The notes beneath the pieces are model-generated. The model saw only the letters and a list, made by a program, of their open reading frames with translations, was not told the DNA's origin and ran no database searches. This document shows positions 21,448-32,933 of a DNA stretch of 47,558 nt, one piece after another; positions within the stretch are counted from its first letter, which is position 1; each line of letters starts with the position of its first letter. The stretch is taken from assembly GCA_002633005.1 (NCBI GenBank), contig NMRA01000219.1, forward strand, positions 7,576 to 55,133, written 5' to 3'. A program made the translations under genes and the position numbers. The DNA comes from Phoronis australis. Taxonomy: Eukaryota; Phoronida; Phoronidae.

Positions 21448-23010
21448 GGCACAAGCAGTGAGACGTACACACCCCTACTTACACGTACAGTTGTACAGGC
21501 GTTTCACCAAATTTCACAGCAGCTTCTTGAAAACATTTAGTTATTGCCTGTTTCTGTGTGCTCAAGTATCGATAATCATTCAGGTTTACAGGAAAATGTT
21601 AAAATGTATTCAGAATAGTATAACATACCACATTCGTTGTCGCGCATTCCGCGTGCTAAAATTTACGCAAATGAGCGCAACCTGTAGCTACTGTGAAATC
21701 TTTACCGCCTACAATATTGTATAATTTCACTTTTAAAGTTGCCTCCATGGTCTGCGGAATGGGTAAGTCAGTTTATTTAAAAGACCCGATCGGTTTTACG
21801 GCCGAATAAAAACGCAATTTGAATGTTATTTTTGTCTAAGATCGTGACTTCCTGATATATGAGCTTTGACAAGAGCTATAAATAGCAAAATAAACTGTTT
21901 TTTATTTTTCAAGTGAAAAGTGAAATTGTCTCTATGTTATTTCTCTCAAATTACCTTACATAATCCACTGAGAACGGAATCGCTCCTGGCTTAGTCAAAA
22001 CTCAGCTCTAACAGACTTGAAGAATTATCGAAAATTTTCACTATTTTGTGAAACGGCTCACAAAATTCGGAACAAATTCCGAGTAAGGGAGCGAAACATT
22101 TTTTAAGTGCCCTTGTATCAACGGAATCAAATTCGCTTAGGTTATTTAGGGAACGATAGCCAGTCTTACTCAGTTATTTTTCGCCTTTTTCTGAAAACGA
22201 CAAATCAAATCGTCTGCCAACTTGTACTCTTGATCTAGTGACGTCATATTATAATTAGTTGTGAGCCGAATGCCAGCCAATGAGACAAGTGAATGTTTTA
22301 GTTCACCACCTGGTTACAGTGCAAACGGCGGAGCGACAAGCGATTAGTAAAGCGTCGGTTTAATTCGCCACCGTTATTTTCCCGATTTCCAGCTACGTAG
22401 CTTACCGCAGTTTTCAACGATAAGTGCCCTGTGAATCAGAAATTAATAAACTTATATCTACTTTTATGCTGACGACAAACGACCTACTGTGTTTCCTATA
22501 TTTGACAGGGCATGCTCTATCAGCAAAGAGCGTCTTGTCGCTTTTGACGTCACTTTATTTCACTACTCACGTTATCAGTAACAGCGAGTTTCTCCAAGTT
22601 TTTAAAAGAATAAAAAGAAAAACCTCATTGCTCTACAACGTTGAACACAAAGTATTTACCAGAGATACGTCACGTGTCCGGCGCTCTTTGGATGTAACAT
22701 TTTGTAAGTATTTTTTCTATCTTATAACGTAGAAAATAAATCTGAAACTAAATAAGGCGATCCAGATCCTCCCAAGGATACTATTGTTTCACGAAATGTA
22801 GAATATAAATAGGTAAATAAAACAACAAGAATGGATCAACTGAAATTTTCGGATGTAATAACGTCCTTTGTCAACAGAAACTATATGGTACTACGTAATT
22901 ACTTTGAGTTCATTTGCTAAGTCCGAAACATGCACGCAGACATGGTAGCTTGGGTGATTCTTAAATTATGAATACGAACCAACAAACTGCCACATACTGT
23001 ATATATGTAT
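21448..23010. other. No confident exon; expected home of the receptor's signal-peptide exon
   Basis: The first assigned receptor exon (23445) enters in phase 1, so at least one upstream coding exon must exist. The frame at 22424-22732 contains hydrophobic runs but gives no convincing signal peptide ending in a phase-1 donor. The remainder shows nothing recognisable. Confidence 0.35.
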
Positions 23011-23197
23011 GGGCCGCGGAAAGGGCAAAAATAGTTAATAGAAAAATCAAACGTAATTTGTAATTTTGCCCTTAGCTAGTTCCCGTTTCCACCGACAGGT
23101 TTGATTTTCCAAACAATTGATTTTTACGAATTAAGTTTGATTTTTACAAATTAGGCTTGATTTTTCTATAATTATTTTTTGCCGTTTCCGCGGCCCA
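23011..23197. mobile_element. 187-bp MITE with GGGCCGCGGAAA terminal inverted repeats
   Basis: Ends TGGGCCGCGGAAAGGGCAAA and, read inward from the right, TGGGCCGCGGAAACGGCAAA. The complementarity continues through AGAAAAATCAA and TAATTTGTAA. Flanking octamers TATATGTA and AATATGTG match at six of eight positions, consistent with an aged 8-bp target duplication. The interior is rich in TTGATTTTT. Confidence 0.75.
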
Positions 23198-23444
23198 AAT
23201 ATGTGGCCTGCGTTACACTAATATCGATCCCGCCGAAATCAATACTTTGATGCAATTTTATCTGTGGCCTAGGAAATGAATTAGACGATTCTCTTTCAAC
23301 CCCCATTTCTCTCTCTCTACCAACCAATTGTGTCATTTGTAGCAATTCCCTTAAGGCACACTTGGGTCAGCTGCAAACATAAAAGACCCACAAAAGTTTA
23401 AACGTTTTCGTTTCACATGGACATTTCCCGTCCTATGTTTTCAG

Positions 23445-23657
23445 ATAACGTAGCTCTGCGAAAAGCGGCCAACCAAAGCTCTCAGTACAAACAGCATTCG
23501 CCCCAGCTAGCCAATGACGGCAGTAGGAATCAAGCAAGTGGTCACTGCGCCATGTCTAACAAGGAGAGCGATCCCTGGTGGAAAGTGAAACTTGTTGACG
23601 AAGATATAGATTACTTTATGATATTGGGAGCAAAAATCTACTCCGTCAAATGGAATG
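23445..23657 (+). CDS. Receptor exon 1 found: fucolectin-like (FTP) domain A, first half
   Basis: Phase 1 in and out, 213 nt, between TTTTCAG and a GTGTGT donor. The peptide starts NVALRKAANQSSQY and contains a LANDGS loop and DPWWKVKL, the classic opening of the fucolectin/tachylectin-4/pentraxin (F5/8 type C-related) fold. The DG of the calcium loop is kept. The usual histidine of the SCTHT sugar-binding motif is not present (GHCAMSN), so fucose binding is doubtful. Confidence 0.85.
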
Positions 23658-24452
23658 GTGTGTAATAAGAATACAAGAATTAAACACAGCTTAATCTCAT
23701 TTTACTAAAGTTAGTGTACAGTGTAATTCTGATCTGCTAACCGAAATGCGGCAATTGCACTGCACCACTCCACAAGTGGAATTTAGATCAGTGACCGTGA
23801 TATCGAGGATTGATGACGTCAGCGGTTCCAGTAGAAATCTATTAACAAATTACAAGACCAGAAATTTGGGCCTACATTCTTATGTGCCTCCTTTGTCCAC
23901 GTTTCAAAAAATTGACATTAATTTTCGTTGAAGCTGCATTTTGTTCAGAATTAGCTGGATGAGATGCGAAAATTGAATTAGGCCTTTTTCTTCAGTAGCC
24001 TTAATTACCGTGGTAGGACTATATGTCCGTTACCTATTCAAATCACATGAAATACGTGTATATGTGCGCAGTTTTTCCGAATTCGCAACTTTGTGGTTGG
24101 CCAGCCCCAATAAATTCTGAAGCATTTTACTACGTGACATCAACGTACAGCTAAGCTCTTGCCACGCTACGACTGGCTGCCCTTGTGTGGCTAGAGTTTT
24201 GCACGCACAACGGTCTATTTGTCCCTTGATAACAGCAGAATAGTGTATAGGTTATTACCGCTAACGTTCACGGTATCAGCTTACAGAATTCCATCGACTT
24301 CATACAAAATGCATAGGCCCTACGCATTATTGTAGTCAGTATGGGACGATGGCCTGAATTTATTTGCAACAAACCGCAGCAGCCAAGTAGATCCTTGTCA
24401 GAACCGAGAGAGCTTTTACGTATTTAACATCTAGTGTTATGTTCTTTGATAG

Positions 24453-24668
24453 GCAGTTTGGCCAACTTTAAAGTGCGAGTGAGTATGGACAATCGCCGTT
24501 GGTCGGGCACTTGTTTTAAGTACTCAGGCCGTCCGACTTCGGTGTATGAAGTCAGATGTCGGCGGTACATGTTCGCAAGATCCGTTGGAGTAACATCACA
24601 TGATTTGAAAAAAGGCTTCCACATGTCGCTATGCGAAGTCGAGGTGATGGGAACCTTGGCCACGCAAG
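24453..24668 (+). CDS. Receptor exon 2: FTP domain A, second half
   Basis: Phase 1 in and out, 216 nt, after TTTGATAG. It encodes FKVRVSMDNRRW, cysteines at GTCFKY and EVRCRR, and the family's closing strand SLCEVEVMG. This completes the domain begun at 23445; the intron between is about 795 bp. Confidence 0.85.
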
Positions 24669-25206
24669 GTATCTGTACTTCAAACAGAAAGTTACAATTT
24701 TTGTTTTCTAAACAGAAGTATCAGAAAATCAACCTGTTGTCTGATAACGAGTTCTCAGCATTCTCAAATCCCTAACACATTCCGAGCAGAGGCTGCGTTT
24801 CTGTGAGTTTTTCCACAAAGATCCACTTTCAAATGTTGTCTGAACTCCCATTGGTTACGATGTATCTGACGTTTGCATGCTTTTCCGTGGTTGGTTCTGC
24901 AAAGAGTTGAAATTAAGGGCACCGAACTCAATATTGGAAGATGTTAGTGACCGTCTACAACGCCATGATTACACATGTACACATGTGTGATTGTCTTAGG
25001 TCGGTGGGAGAAGCCTCCCCGGAACTATGACTTTCAAATATCTATAACAAGTGTCCCCTCGACGAAGAGCAGTCTAACGCTTTAAGCTCATCGTAGTTCA
25101 CTACAGCAAATAATCCCCAACGTTGGATGAAAACAGAACGCTTTACTCGTCGTCTGGTTCATGGCTCCTTTTTGTAATAAGTTGCAGTGCGTGTAATTTG
25201 TTTCAG

Positions 25207-25376
25207 ATACACAAAACAGTTTGGACTTTGAATCGCCTCTTCACGAGGTGACGAGCAATGTCGCCTTGAACTGGACCGACTGGTCTCGATGTTCGACAAC
25301 CTGTGGTCCTGTAACAAAACGCCGATCACGGACGTGTGAGAATAAACCATGCTTTGGGTCAAATATCGAACAAATG
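25207..25376 (+). CDS. Receptor exon 3: TSP1 repeat 1
   Basis: Phase 1 in, phase 0 out. A linker precedes NWTDWSRCSTTCGPVTKRRS and RTCENKPC. The WxxW motif (a C-mannosylation site in this family) and the CSTTCG core identify a thrombospondin type 1 repeat. The acceptor is TGTTTCAG and the donor GTACGA. Confidence 0.88.
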
Positions 25377-25894
25377 GTACGAACAGTTTTGGTAGTAAGG
25401 AAACATAGGATAAGGGAACATCAAGTAGCTTCACGTGGAGACAAAATAATATGAAAATATGAGTTTTAGCTATACATTTTAGAGTATGATGCGAGCATCT
25501 GAAAGTAGAAGCTTAGCCAATATTGTGAAACGTTGACAACAGTGTTTTCAGCGATTTGCGAATCGCACGAATTACCACGAATTCATACATTTTCAGACTC
25601 TTGAGGATTGTTTCGTGGAATCATGCAATTTTATCTTCCAATTTTTGACACCGTACGAGTTTTACAATAAATGACAAAGGCCGGGTACGGATATCCGTGA
25701 ACCAGTCCGCCTAAAAAAAGTTTGCTACTAATTCCCAACCACTGACGAATAGCACGAATATATGAGAACAATTCAACTATGAATAGGTGAAATTTCCAAT
25801 TCGCGAGGATTTTAGCATCTGTGCAAAGGGAAAATATAATGAACTGTGGCACTTCCGTTTCGACCATGTGTTTAAATTTTGTTTGGTGTTTCAG

Positions 25895-26054
25895 GACTGC
25901 GAAAATCCCGTGTGCGACGAAAACGAAAAAGGAACTTGGAGTGAGTGGTACGCGTGGTCCGGTTGTTCGCGAGAGTGCGGTGATGGCCACAGGGAGCGAT
26001 ACAGAGAGTGCTTCAATAAATGGGGTCTACAAGGCCATTCTTGCAAAGGGCTAG
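25895..26054 (+). CDS. Receptor exon 4: end of TSP1 repeat 1 and TSP1 repeat 2
   Basis: Phase 0 in, phase 1 out, 160 nt. It opens DCENPVC, the closing cysteines of repeat 1, then GTWSEWYAWSGCSRECGDG and RYRECFN, a second TSP1 repeat with two overlapping WxxW motifs. The donor is GTAAGA. Confidence 0.88.
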
Positions 26055-26214
26055 GTAAGAAACTCTCGTTTTTTGTTTCCTTGTCGACAAGTGCACGTTG
26101 TTTTTTGTTTCAAAAGACGCCGTCGTTCAATCTGTTTTAATATCTATCAGATTTATGCAAAGAGATGCCTTTAAATAAGAGACAATTCAACAATCTTGCG
26201 TTTCGTTTTTATAG

Positions 26215-26277
26215 AAACACAGAAGAAGTCATGTTATCTTAAAGTTTGTCCACTCGAAAGGTTGCCCTTCGGAAGAG
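26215..26277 (+). CDS. Receptor exon 5: end of TSP1 repeat 2
   Basis: A 63-nt exon, phase 1 in and out: ETQKKSCYLKVCPLERLPFG. It supplies the last cysteines of TSP1 repeat 2 (C...VCP). It is the linker exon of the five-exon cassette; its counterpart in the second cassette is 30344-30451. Confidence 0.75.
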
Positions 26278-27211
26278 GTAGGTTCCGGCACAAGTTGTAT
26301 TATTTTTCGTTATCGAAGTTACATTTATACTTGATGAATATTCATTTCATGTAAACAATTGAAAATTATGTTTCTTTGACATGACCGGCTCGTCTCAATG
26401 GTTATATTTACCATGTTGTTATGCTGACCGCCAGTATTTGGGTAGGATTCAAGTGATTCAAAAAGTAAACCATACAGTGTAGTAATCATTGTGCATTGTT
26501 GTAAGGAGACCTGTTTATTGTCAAGGTTACAATTTCCCAAAGATGTTTTATATATTAATGACAACCATGAAGCCAAATATTTTTCTAATTTTAATGAAAG
26601 TAATATGCTTGAAGTTATGGGACACTGTTTTTCACAAAAAATCATGTTTTTATGGAGATAGCAGTATTTTTATGGAATTAAGATATGTTTTGTTACTATA
26701 TTTTGCTATCTTTCTAAGGTTTCTAGGCACCAGTTTCAAAATTCATTTCTTAACAGAAATAACGATGATTAACAGTGCTTTCCTGTTAGAAATTTTCAAC
26801 ATCGATCAGACCTACGAGCATCAGATATATTACACAGATACGGGTGTATTGACTTTCACTGGGGTCAATATTTTAGTTTTCAGACCCCAAAATTGTGGTA
26901 GTGGCCGAAACGGGTTGTTTTATTATCCGATAACATTTCGCGTTGAGCAATTCATAGTAGGAGACTACTGTTTGGATGTTCGATCGTATATCAATCATTA
27001 GTTCGGTTAGTCAGCCACCAGGATTTTACTAAAAACGTTGTGAGAAGAATTTGAAAAAAACTCCCAGGAGATCGGATTGGACAAGGGATCAAATGGCCCA
27101 GCGGGGGTTTATAGGCCCCTTAACCTCCACCTCACTCGGGTCCTGACCTGAGCTTATCCTAATACTGTTTCCTGTTTAGTTAAATGTAAACCTGTGCACT
27201 CTCATTCCAAG

Positions 27212-27418
27212 CCAATATTGCAATTAACAAGACTACCCGTCAAAGCACGAGGTTTCATGGCAAGTACGGTTCCGAGTTGACTGTAGATGGAGTGCTCAAG
27301 CAAGACGTAGACCACTGCTCGAGAACAAGCCCGGAGCACGCGCCTTCCTGGTTGGTCCATCTCGCACACGAACCGGACAACTATGAAATCACCGGCTTGA
27401 AGATTTATCTGGGAAACG
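27212..27418 (+). CDS. Receptor exon 6: FTP domain B, first half
   Basis: Phase 1 in and out, 207 nt. The acceptor CTCATTCCAAG was chosen over the closer-looking TTTAG at 27179 because only it keeps the frame. The peptide has NIAINKTTRQSTRFHGKYG, LTVDGV, DHCSRT and PSWLVHL...GLKIYLGNG, parallel to the exon at 23445. Confidence 0.85.
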
Positions 27419-28266
27419 GTATTGTTTTTAATATGATGTATAACAAGACAAATATAGACGGTATTTGCAATTCAGTTTTGACCTACATTTTTCTACTGAT
27501 CCATTCTGATTTCATATTGGTATCGCTTATTCTTTTTTTCCCGGTTGAATTCGCGTTTGGTTATTAGCTCAAATGCACTTTTATGTCTGAGTATCCTTAT
27601 AACGCTTTTGATGAGAGATGTTGCTCACTTATTTTCATTAACGGAGAACATTTTCTGCACACGAAAGACCACTACGGATTAGTCTCCATTTGAACTATGA
27701 AGTTTCGGCTCATTAACATTGCCGACTTATAATCAAATACCATCAGTTGTCACCCCATTTCCAAGAAATCAAAACACATTAGTATACCACCAACTAGCAG
27801 CTTTTCATTGGCATTACGAAGAACATATTTGCATGTGACAACGTTCGCTCGTAAGTATCTTAACAGGAATAATGGTGTAACGTTTATTTCTTTCACGCAT
27901 GCAGCGTGATTGTATAAAAGACAATACACAAAACTGAGGAAATTGAGGGGGCGACCAAAAAACCGTCGCCTGATTGTCATTTCAGATCTATCGGGATGGT
28001 GGCTCCTCTGAAATTTGCGGTTACGTCCCCGCCACAGACATGCCAGTGGTCCAAATCCAGAAACATTTTCGATTGGTTAAAACATAAAACAATACACTGA
28101 ACGCCGGATTTATAAGTATACGTGTCGTCACTGAAAAAAGTTGTATTCTAAGCATGTTATCAATTAGTGGTATGTTACCGACCAGTCTTTAGCGGTCCAG
28201 CCAAAATATTGATAAATATTGCCATTGTAATGTTTCCAACACTTGCACATTTTCCCTCTTTTTCAG

Positions 28267-28506
28267 AATCACTTCCTATAAACAGCTTCAAAGTTCTTGT
28301 ACATTCCGACCCTGAAAAAATCTTTGACGGAGACGCACCGCTGTGTTTCAAGTATCGCGGTGTTCCTTCAAGAGCGGCCATTTTGAATGTCAAATGCTCG
28401 CGGCCACTGACTGGGAGGATTGTGGGCATTCTAAGTCAAAAGAGCCTCGTGAAGTATAAACTGGTCTTATGTGAAGTTCAAGTTTTCGGAATTTATATCA
28501 ATAAAG
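28267..28506 (+). CDS. Receptor exon 7: FTP domain B, second half
   Basis: Phase 1 in and out, 240 nt, after TTTTTCAG. It contains SFKVLVHSDPEKIF, LCFKYRG, LNVKCSRPLTGRIVGI and the closing strand LVLCEVQVFG. GRIVGI is the family's 'GRYV' strand. Confidence 0.88.
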
Positions 28507-28994
28507 GTATGCTTTTGATAAAAGCTAAACAGAAATAAGACGGGCTCTTCTCTGTGTTCCAATTGCCTGCCTTCGCCAGTTGCGCCGCTGATTGGTTTTC
28601 GATGACGACTTCCACCTTTTACATCAATCACATATTTATGTCTTAGCTGGTTGATCTAAATCCAAATTCCACTCACGGCGTTCATGAACTAATGAAAAGA
28701 TAATCCTAGTTTGTAGTGTTCCTCGGCTATACATATAATGTGTAACATTTACAGATACGCCATCTAACCAAACATTTTTGAAAATTCAACCTTACTGAGT
28801 ACGTCCCCGTCCACTTGCAGTGTGCTACTGTTTTGAATCAATATGAAGATCGCAGGAACCGGGTGGCAGAACGTTTACTTATATATCAGACGACTTTTGC
28901 AGTGCATGAAACTCCAGTAAACATGTTCATTTTGATTCAGTTGTGATCAGTGTTAACTCGACGAAATGATTTGTTGGCATCCTCTTCTCTTCAG

Positions 28995-29158
28995 TGAACA
29001 GCAGAAAATTGTCCGAGTACTACCTGCGTCAGAGGAGTGGCCAAAATTACGGCTGGAGTTCGTGGTCTGAATGCACTTCAACATGCGGGGCTGGGGTACA
29101 GACCCGGACAATGAACTGTGCCGAGTTCCCCTGCAAAGGCTCCAATTGGCAAGAGAAG
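28995..29158 (+). CDS. Receptor exon 8: TSP1 repeat 3
   Basis: Phase 1 in, phase 0 out, 164 nt: YGWSSWSECTSTCGAGVQTR then TMNCAEFPC. This is the most canonical TSP1 sequence in the gene. Phases equal those of exon 3. Confidence 0.9.
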
Positions 29159-29673
29159 GTAAAGCGCGCTTCTATGGGAAATGTTAGTGTTATGTTCCGA
29201 TAAGATGCAAGGCCGGTGGCAGTTCCAAAAGCGGGAAGAATTTTGGAAAACCACACGCTTTGTAGATTACCCCTCAGGTTTCATGGTCTACATTGTGCTA
29301 CAATTAATGGGCGGAGCAGCACTGAAACAAGTGGGGGCTATAACCCACCCCGGCAGGTCTCTATGGGGTGTGCCGCCCATGTCCATGGGCAGCGCAGCAC
29401 TGAAATAAATGGGAGGCTATTGCCCCCTCCCCCTATGGTGCACCGCCCTTGTACGTTGTACTACAAGAGCTACTTCGTATATAGCCAGAACAAAAGCTTA
29501 AAGCATTGCTGGAGTCTGAATGTTCAGTTATAACAATTATTCCAATGTATACACATTCTGTGATCCTCTGAGTAGTTGACTTATTGTACTGCGTAGCTGT
29601 GAGACATTTGCTGCAAAATGGTGCTTGTTACGGTTTGTTAGTTCGCCTTTTTAGTGTCACATCCGTATTCTAG

Positions 29674-29833
29674 AAGTGTGACAACTTGGTCTGTGAGCCA
29701 GCTCCACCTGGGGCTTGGACCTCGTGGGACAACTGGTCCTGGTGCACGAAGCACTGCGACCAGGGGATTCGCAAACGGGCCAGGAGGTGCCTGGACGGTA
29801 AAGGTTACAGTACGACGACTTGTGCAGGAAAGG
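29674..29833 (+). CDS. Receptor exon 9: end of TSP1 repeat 3 and TSP1 repeat 4
   Basis: Phase 0 in, phase 1 out, 160 nt, exactly the length of exon 4. It starts KCDNLVCEP, then GAWTSWDNWSWCTKHCDQGI and RARRCLDG. Two WxxW motifs overlap, as in exon 4. The donor is GTGAGC. Confidence 0.9.
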
Positions 29834-30343
29834 GTGAGCCAGCTCGAATTAACTATTTAATTCTCTAGAGAGCACCTTAGATCTTTGGTGTTTCATAAAG
29901 TCTCCAAAGGGGCATTGATGCACACTTGAACCATACTACGATCTTGGTTACATTTTTTGTAAATGCAGAGAGAGAAACCATGACGCGGACTTAGGAGATT
30001 AGACCCTGGACCATAGCCTGCTTTCTGCACAAAAAAAAACAAACACGCGAAAACGCAAGATCACAAAAAATATCGGCGTGCATTATAAGCGAATTACGTG
30101 ATAATGCTAGCTAGCTTTACACAACCCCCTATAGTTTTCTCTTGTGTTTATACTAAACACGTCACATGATTTGAGTGCATCACAGTTTTATCACTTCCGC
30201 TTAGTACGGCCCGGCCAATTTTATAATTGTTTGACTAGCTATGCAAATTACTAGTCGTATACTGTTGATAGGCTACTGTGAGATCATCATTTGGCGATGG
30301 TCAATAATTGGAATATAAGTAAAGGTGTTTTTACGCTTTTTAG

Positions 30344-30451
30344 AGACGGAAGAAAAGAGTTGTCTCATTTCCAGGTGTGCTGACGTCAAATACGTGCTGA
30401 CCATGACCGGTGACGTCGACGCGAGAGAACTGACCACACCACCAGCCTTGA
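30344..30451 (+). CDS. Receptor exon 10: end of TSP1 repeat 4 and linker
   Basis: Phase 1 in and out, 108 nt: ETEEKSCLISRCADVKYVL then a Thr/Pro-containing linker (ARELTTPPAL). It corresponds to exon 5 but is extended. The donor is GTAAGT. If splicing fails, translation stops 11 codons on, which would give a secreted form. Confidence 0.75.
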
Positions 30452-30770
30452 GTAAGTTGTTAGCATATAGATTGTGACATTTGCAACTGTGCTGAAATGG
30501 TTCTCCTGATAAAAGGTGTTTAAAAAGGGGGCATGTTGTATTTGGTAGGTTGCCTGTGCATTAACTTCCAGTAGGCACCTGACGGTTGGCGTACATGCAT
30601 ATAACCGTGACACAAGGACAACTAGGGAGATTAAATTCACAAGCTGTACTCTCTCTGACTTCCTACCTAAAACCCAAACCCATAATCCCAAATAGTGTAA
30701 CAAATTTTCTGATGTCTTCTCGACAAAAAATCCTCTTTTACAAAGGAGATGACATCACGCCACGTCACAG

Positions 30771-31022
30771 ACGTTGCTGTAGCCGCAAACATTGCAAACA
30801 TGTCTTTTTACGTGTGTATTGCTTTTATCTTCTCCAACCTGGCTCTTTCCGTGCGTCTAACGCTCTGTGACACAGCAGGGGTATCGGCTCCCAAAGAATG
30901 CCAAACAGTGCCGCGGAAATTCCAAGGATACTGGAATGTTTCTTACACCGACTTTCGATTTCTGGAGCTTGGCAACAAGAACGTGACTGTGAAAGGAGCC
31001 GAGATCTACGGGGACCCATTTG
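30771..31022 (+). CDS. Receptor exon 11: diverged FTP-like domain C, first half, or first exon of a second gene
   Basis: Read as an internal exon (acceptor CACGTCACAG, phase 1 in and out, 252 nt) it opens NVAVAANIANMSFY and ends VKGAEIYGDPFG, matching the frame, length class and ending of exons 1 and 6. However, an internal ATG in good context (GCAAACATGT) begins MSFYVCIAFIFSNLALS, a textbook signal peptide, in the place where other FTP domains have the AVDG loop. The exon may therefore be a true first exon, an alternative promoter start, or a strongly diverged domain. The phase match to exon 10 and to exon 12 holds in either reading. Confidence 0.65.
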
Positions 31023-31281
31023 GTTAGAATTTTATTTATCTAAAGACGAGTTTTATTATTTAAGAAAATTTGACAACCTGTCAAACAATTGTTTTTTTAA
31101 ATGCATAGCGCCAAATATTCTGAGAACGTAGCCGTACATGTATGCCTACACATCCATAAAAATGTATTATAGAATTTTTAATCTATGATTGTATGCGTAC
31201 TTGTGGTTGATATATCGGATACGTCATTTTTAACAAGTTAAACTTTCATAATTTTTTTCTAAATCAGTCTCCATTTTCCAG

Positions 31282-31369
31282 TGAAACTCTTCAAGTCAAT
31301 CGCACTCAACAAAATTTTCTGTCCCGACGAGTATACTGTGCAGATGCTAGCTGACTTGAAAGGTACAGG
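31282..31369 (+). CDS. Receptor exon 12: FTP-like domain C, second half, part 1
   Basis: Phase 1 in, phase 2 out, 88 nt: VKLFKSIALNKIFCPDEYTV... ending LADLKGTG. In domains A and B the second half is a single exon; here it is split. The donor is GTAAGT. Confidence 0.7.
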
Positions 31370-31684
31370 GTAAGTAGAGATAATATCCCCCTCTCTTTTT
31401 ACAACCGTTGTATCGGTACTTTATTTTAATTTCCAAGTCCATTTATACAAATACAACGCGGAATAATCGGACGTGTTCTACATGTATTTGAATAGACAAG
31501 TCGTAACCTATAATACTTTTTAGCTCGAAATGTCGGGTGGGAACAGCTGTCAACTCACTCATATTAATCGTGTGCTCTCCACGCATGTTTGACCTACAGG
31601 CAACCAATGGTGACTTCACATTGTTCATCATTGAATCTTGTTTTGAGTGTTTATTACATCACGTGTTATTTTCTTTCCCCTTAG

Positions 31685-31752
31685 AAAACACGCTCAGTGT
31701 GTTACAATTAAGGAGCATAGGGGGATAATGATTGGACGTGTCGTAACCAAAG
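31685..31752 (+). CDS. Receptor exon 13: FTP-like domain C, second half, part 2
   Basis: Phase 2 in, phase 1 out, 68 nt, after TTTCCCCTTAG. KHAQCVTIKEHRGIMIGRVV aligns with NVKCSRPLTGRIVGI of domain B. The closing CEVxVxG strand is absent from this exon. Confidence 0.75.
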
Positions 31753-32250
31753 GTAACAGTAACTGTTCTTTCTTAAACCTTGTAATGTGGTACTGTCAAC
31801 CCAATTTTTGCAGAGCGATCCATGGAGACTAGACAATAAAGTGTATTTCTCTTAAAATGGCAAGAAAATGGCGGAAATAACAATTAGGCATTGCCATCAG
31901 TGCGTGAATATTGCTGTTTTTTGACATGGAATCTTTCTTTTTATGCACAAATCGGAAGGTCACGTGGTTAGCTGTTTTGAAATCTCAATTATAGGTTTTT
32001 TGTCTTTTGTCTGTCTAGCAGAGTATTTGAATCTTAACTTTAACCCCTAACCTAAATCTCCATTTTTACTATGTTCTCTGGCCTAAAACCTTTAATTGTC
32101 ACGCGATTACAAACCATCTTTCCGTAAAAGAAACTAACCTTCAATTTAGTTCCGTCATCGCTATGAAGTTGTTCTCACTTCCTACTTAGGTGAGAAGTGA
32201 AAGCTTGCGAAGATTTGACAGTTTGTTCTTGCTCGAGACCATGCTCGGCT

Positions 32251-32400
32251 CAGGGGCGGATCCAGGATTTTGAGTTAGGGGAGCCAGGACAGAGAGTATT
32301 ATCCAGGATTTTGCCCGTCAGACATTCGCAACCCCGAACTGCCAAATGGAATATGGAAGAATCTTAGGGTGGGGAGCAGCATGGCCCCCTTGCCCCCCCC
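32251..32400 (+). repeat. hAT-like MITE fragment, copy 2
   Basis: It begins CAGGGGCGGATCCAGGATTT and follows the copy at 8382-8524, with a run of C at its end. It lies in the intron before exon 14, so intron sequence has been built partly by transposon insertion. Confidence 0.75.
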
Positions 32401-32687
32401 CCCTCCTAAAATACGTTACTGCGACTCACAAAATGATTTGCAGAGTCTAATCCCAAGCGGAAACTCACTGTCAGTTTTTCGAAGCCCAGGGTCCACGCCT
32501 AATTTGATTGACTCAGGAACAATTAGATGCCTTATATCAGTGAGTGCATGGTCGAATTGAGCTCCAGCTGGTTGGTCGTGACGACGGAAGCCTTAACTAA
32601 ACCTTATTCAGTGCCGTGTTTAGAGGTTATTTGCGACGCTGAGAAGGTGGGTATGCCTCGTGGTAACGACGTTTGCCTCATTTTCAG

Positions 32688-32762
32688 GTCAAAGGGACTT
32701 GAGCCAAACTCCAGACTGCGTCGGACAGACACCGGATGAGCGTTTGGAATTTGTTATGAATC
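32688..32762 (+). CDS. Receptor exon 14: unrecognised segment
   Basis: Phase 1 in and out, 75 nt, between CATTTTCAG and GTAAGC; only this frame is open. The peptide contains LSQTPDCVGQTPDERLEF. No domain is recognised. Confidence 0.6.
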
Positions 32763-32933
32763 GTAAGCACGACGATTTTGAATGAAATTGAATCAAATTC
32801 AAAATCTCCACGAAGAAAGTATCATGACTCATTTCAACTGTTGTCACGTCGAAAAGTTTTCCATAATAACACTAGTTCATGGTTTACGTACATGTAAATG
32901 TGTGTCTCACAAACACTAGTTATTCATTTTCAG

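Noticed and set aside
26489-27001. Longest frame inside the receptor introns (170 codons).
   Set aside because: It begins at a TTG, is AT-rich with low-complexity hydrophobic runs, has no domain, and lies between exons 26215 and 27212, which join in phase without it.
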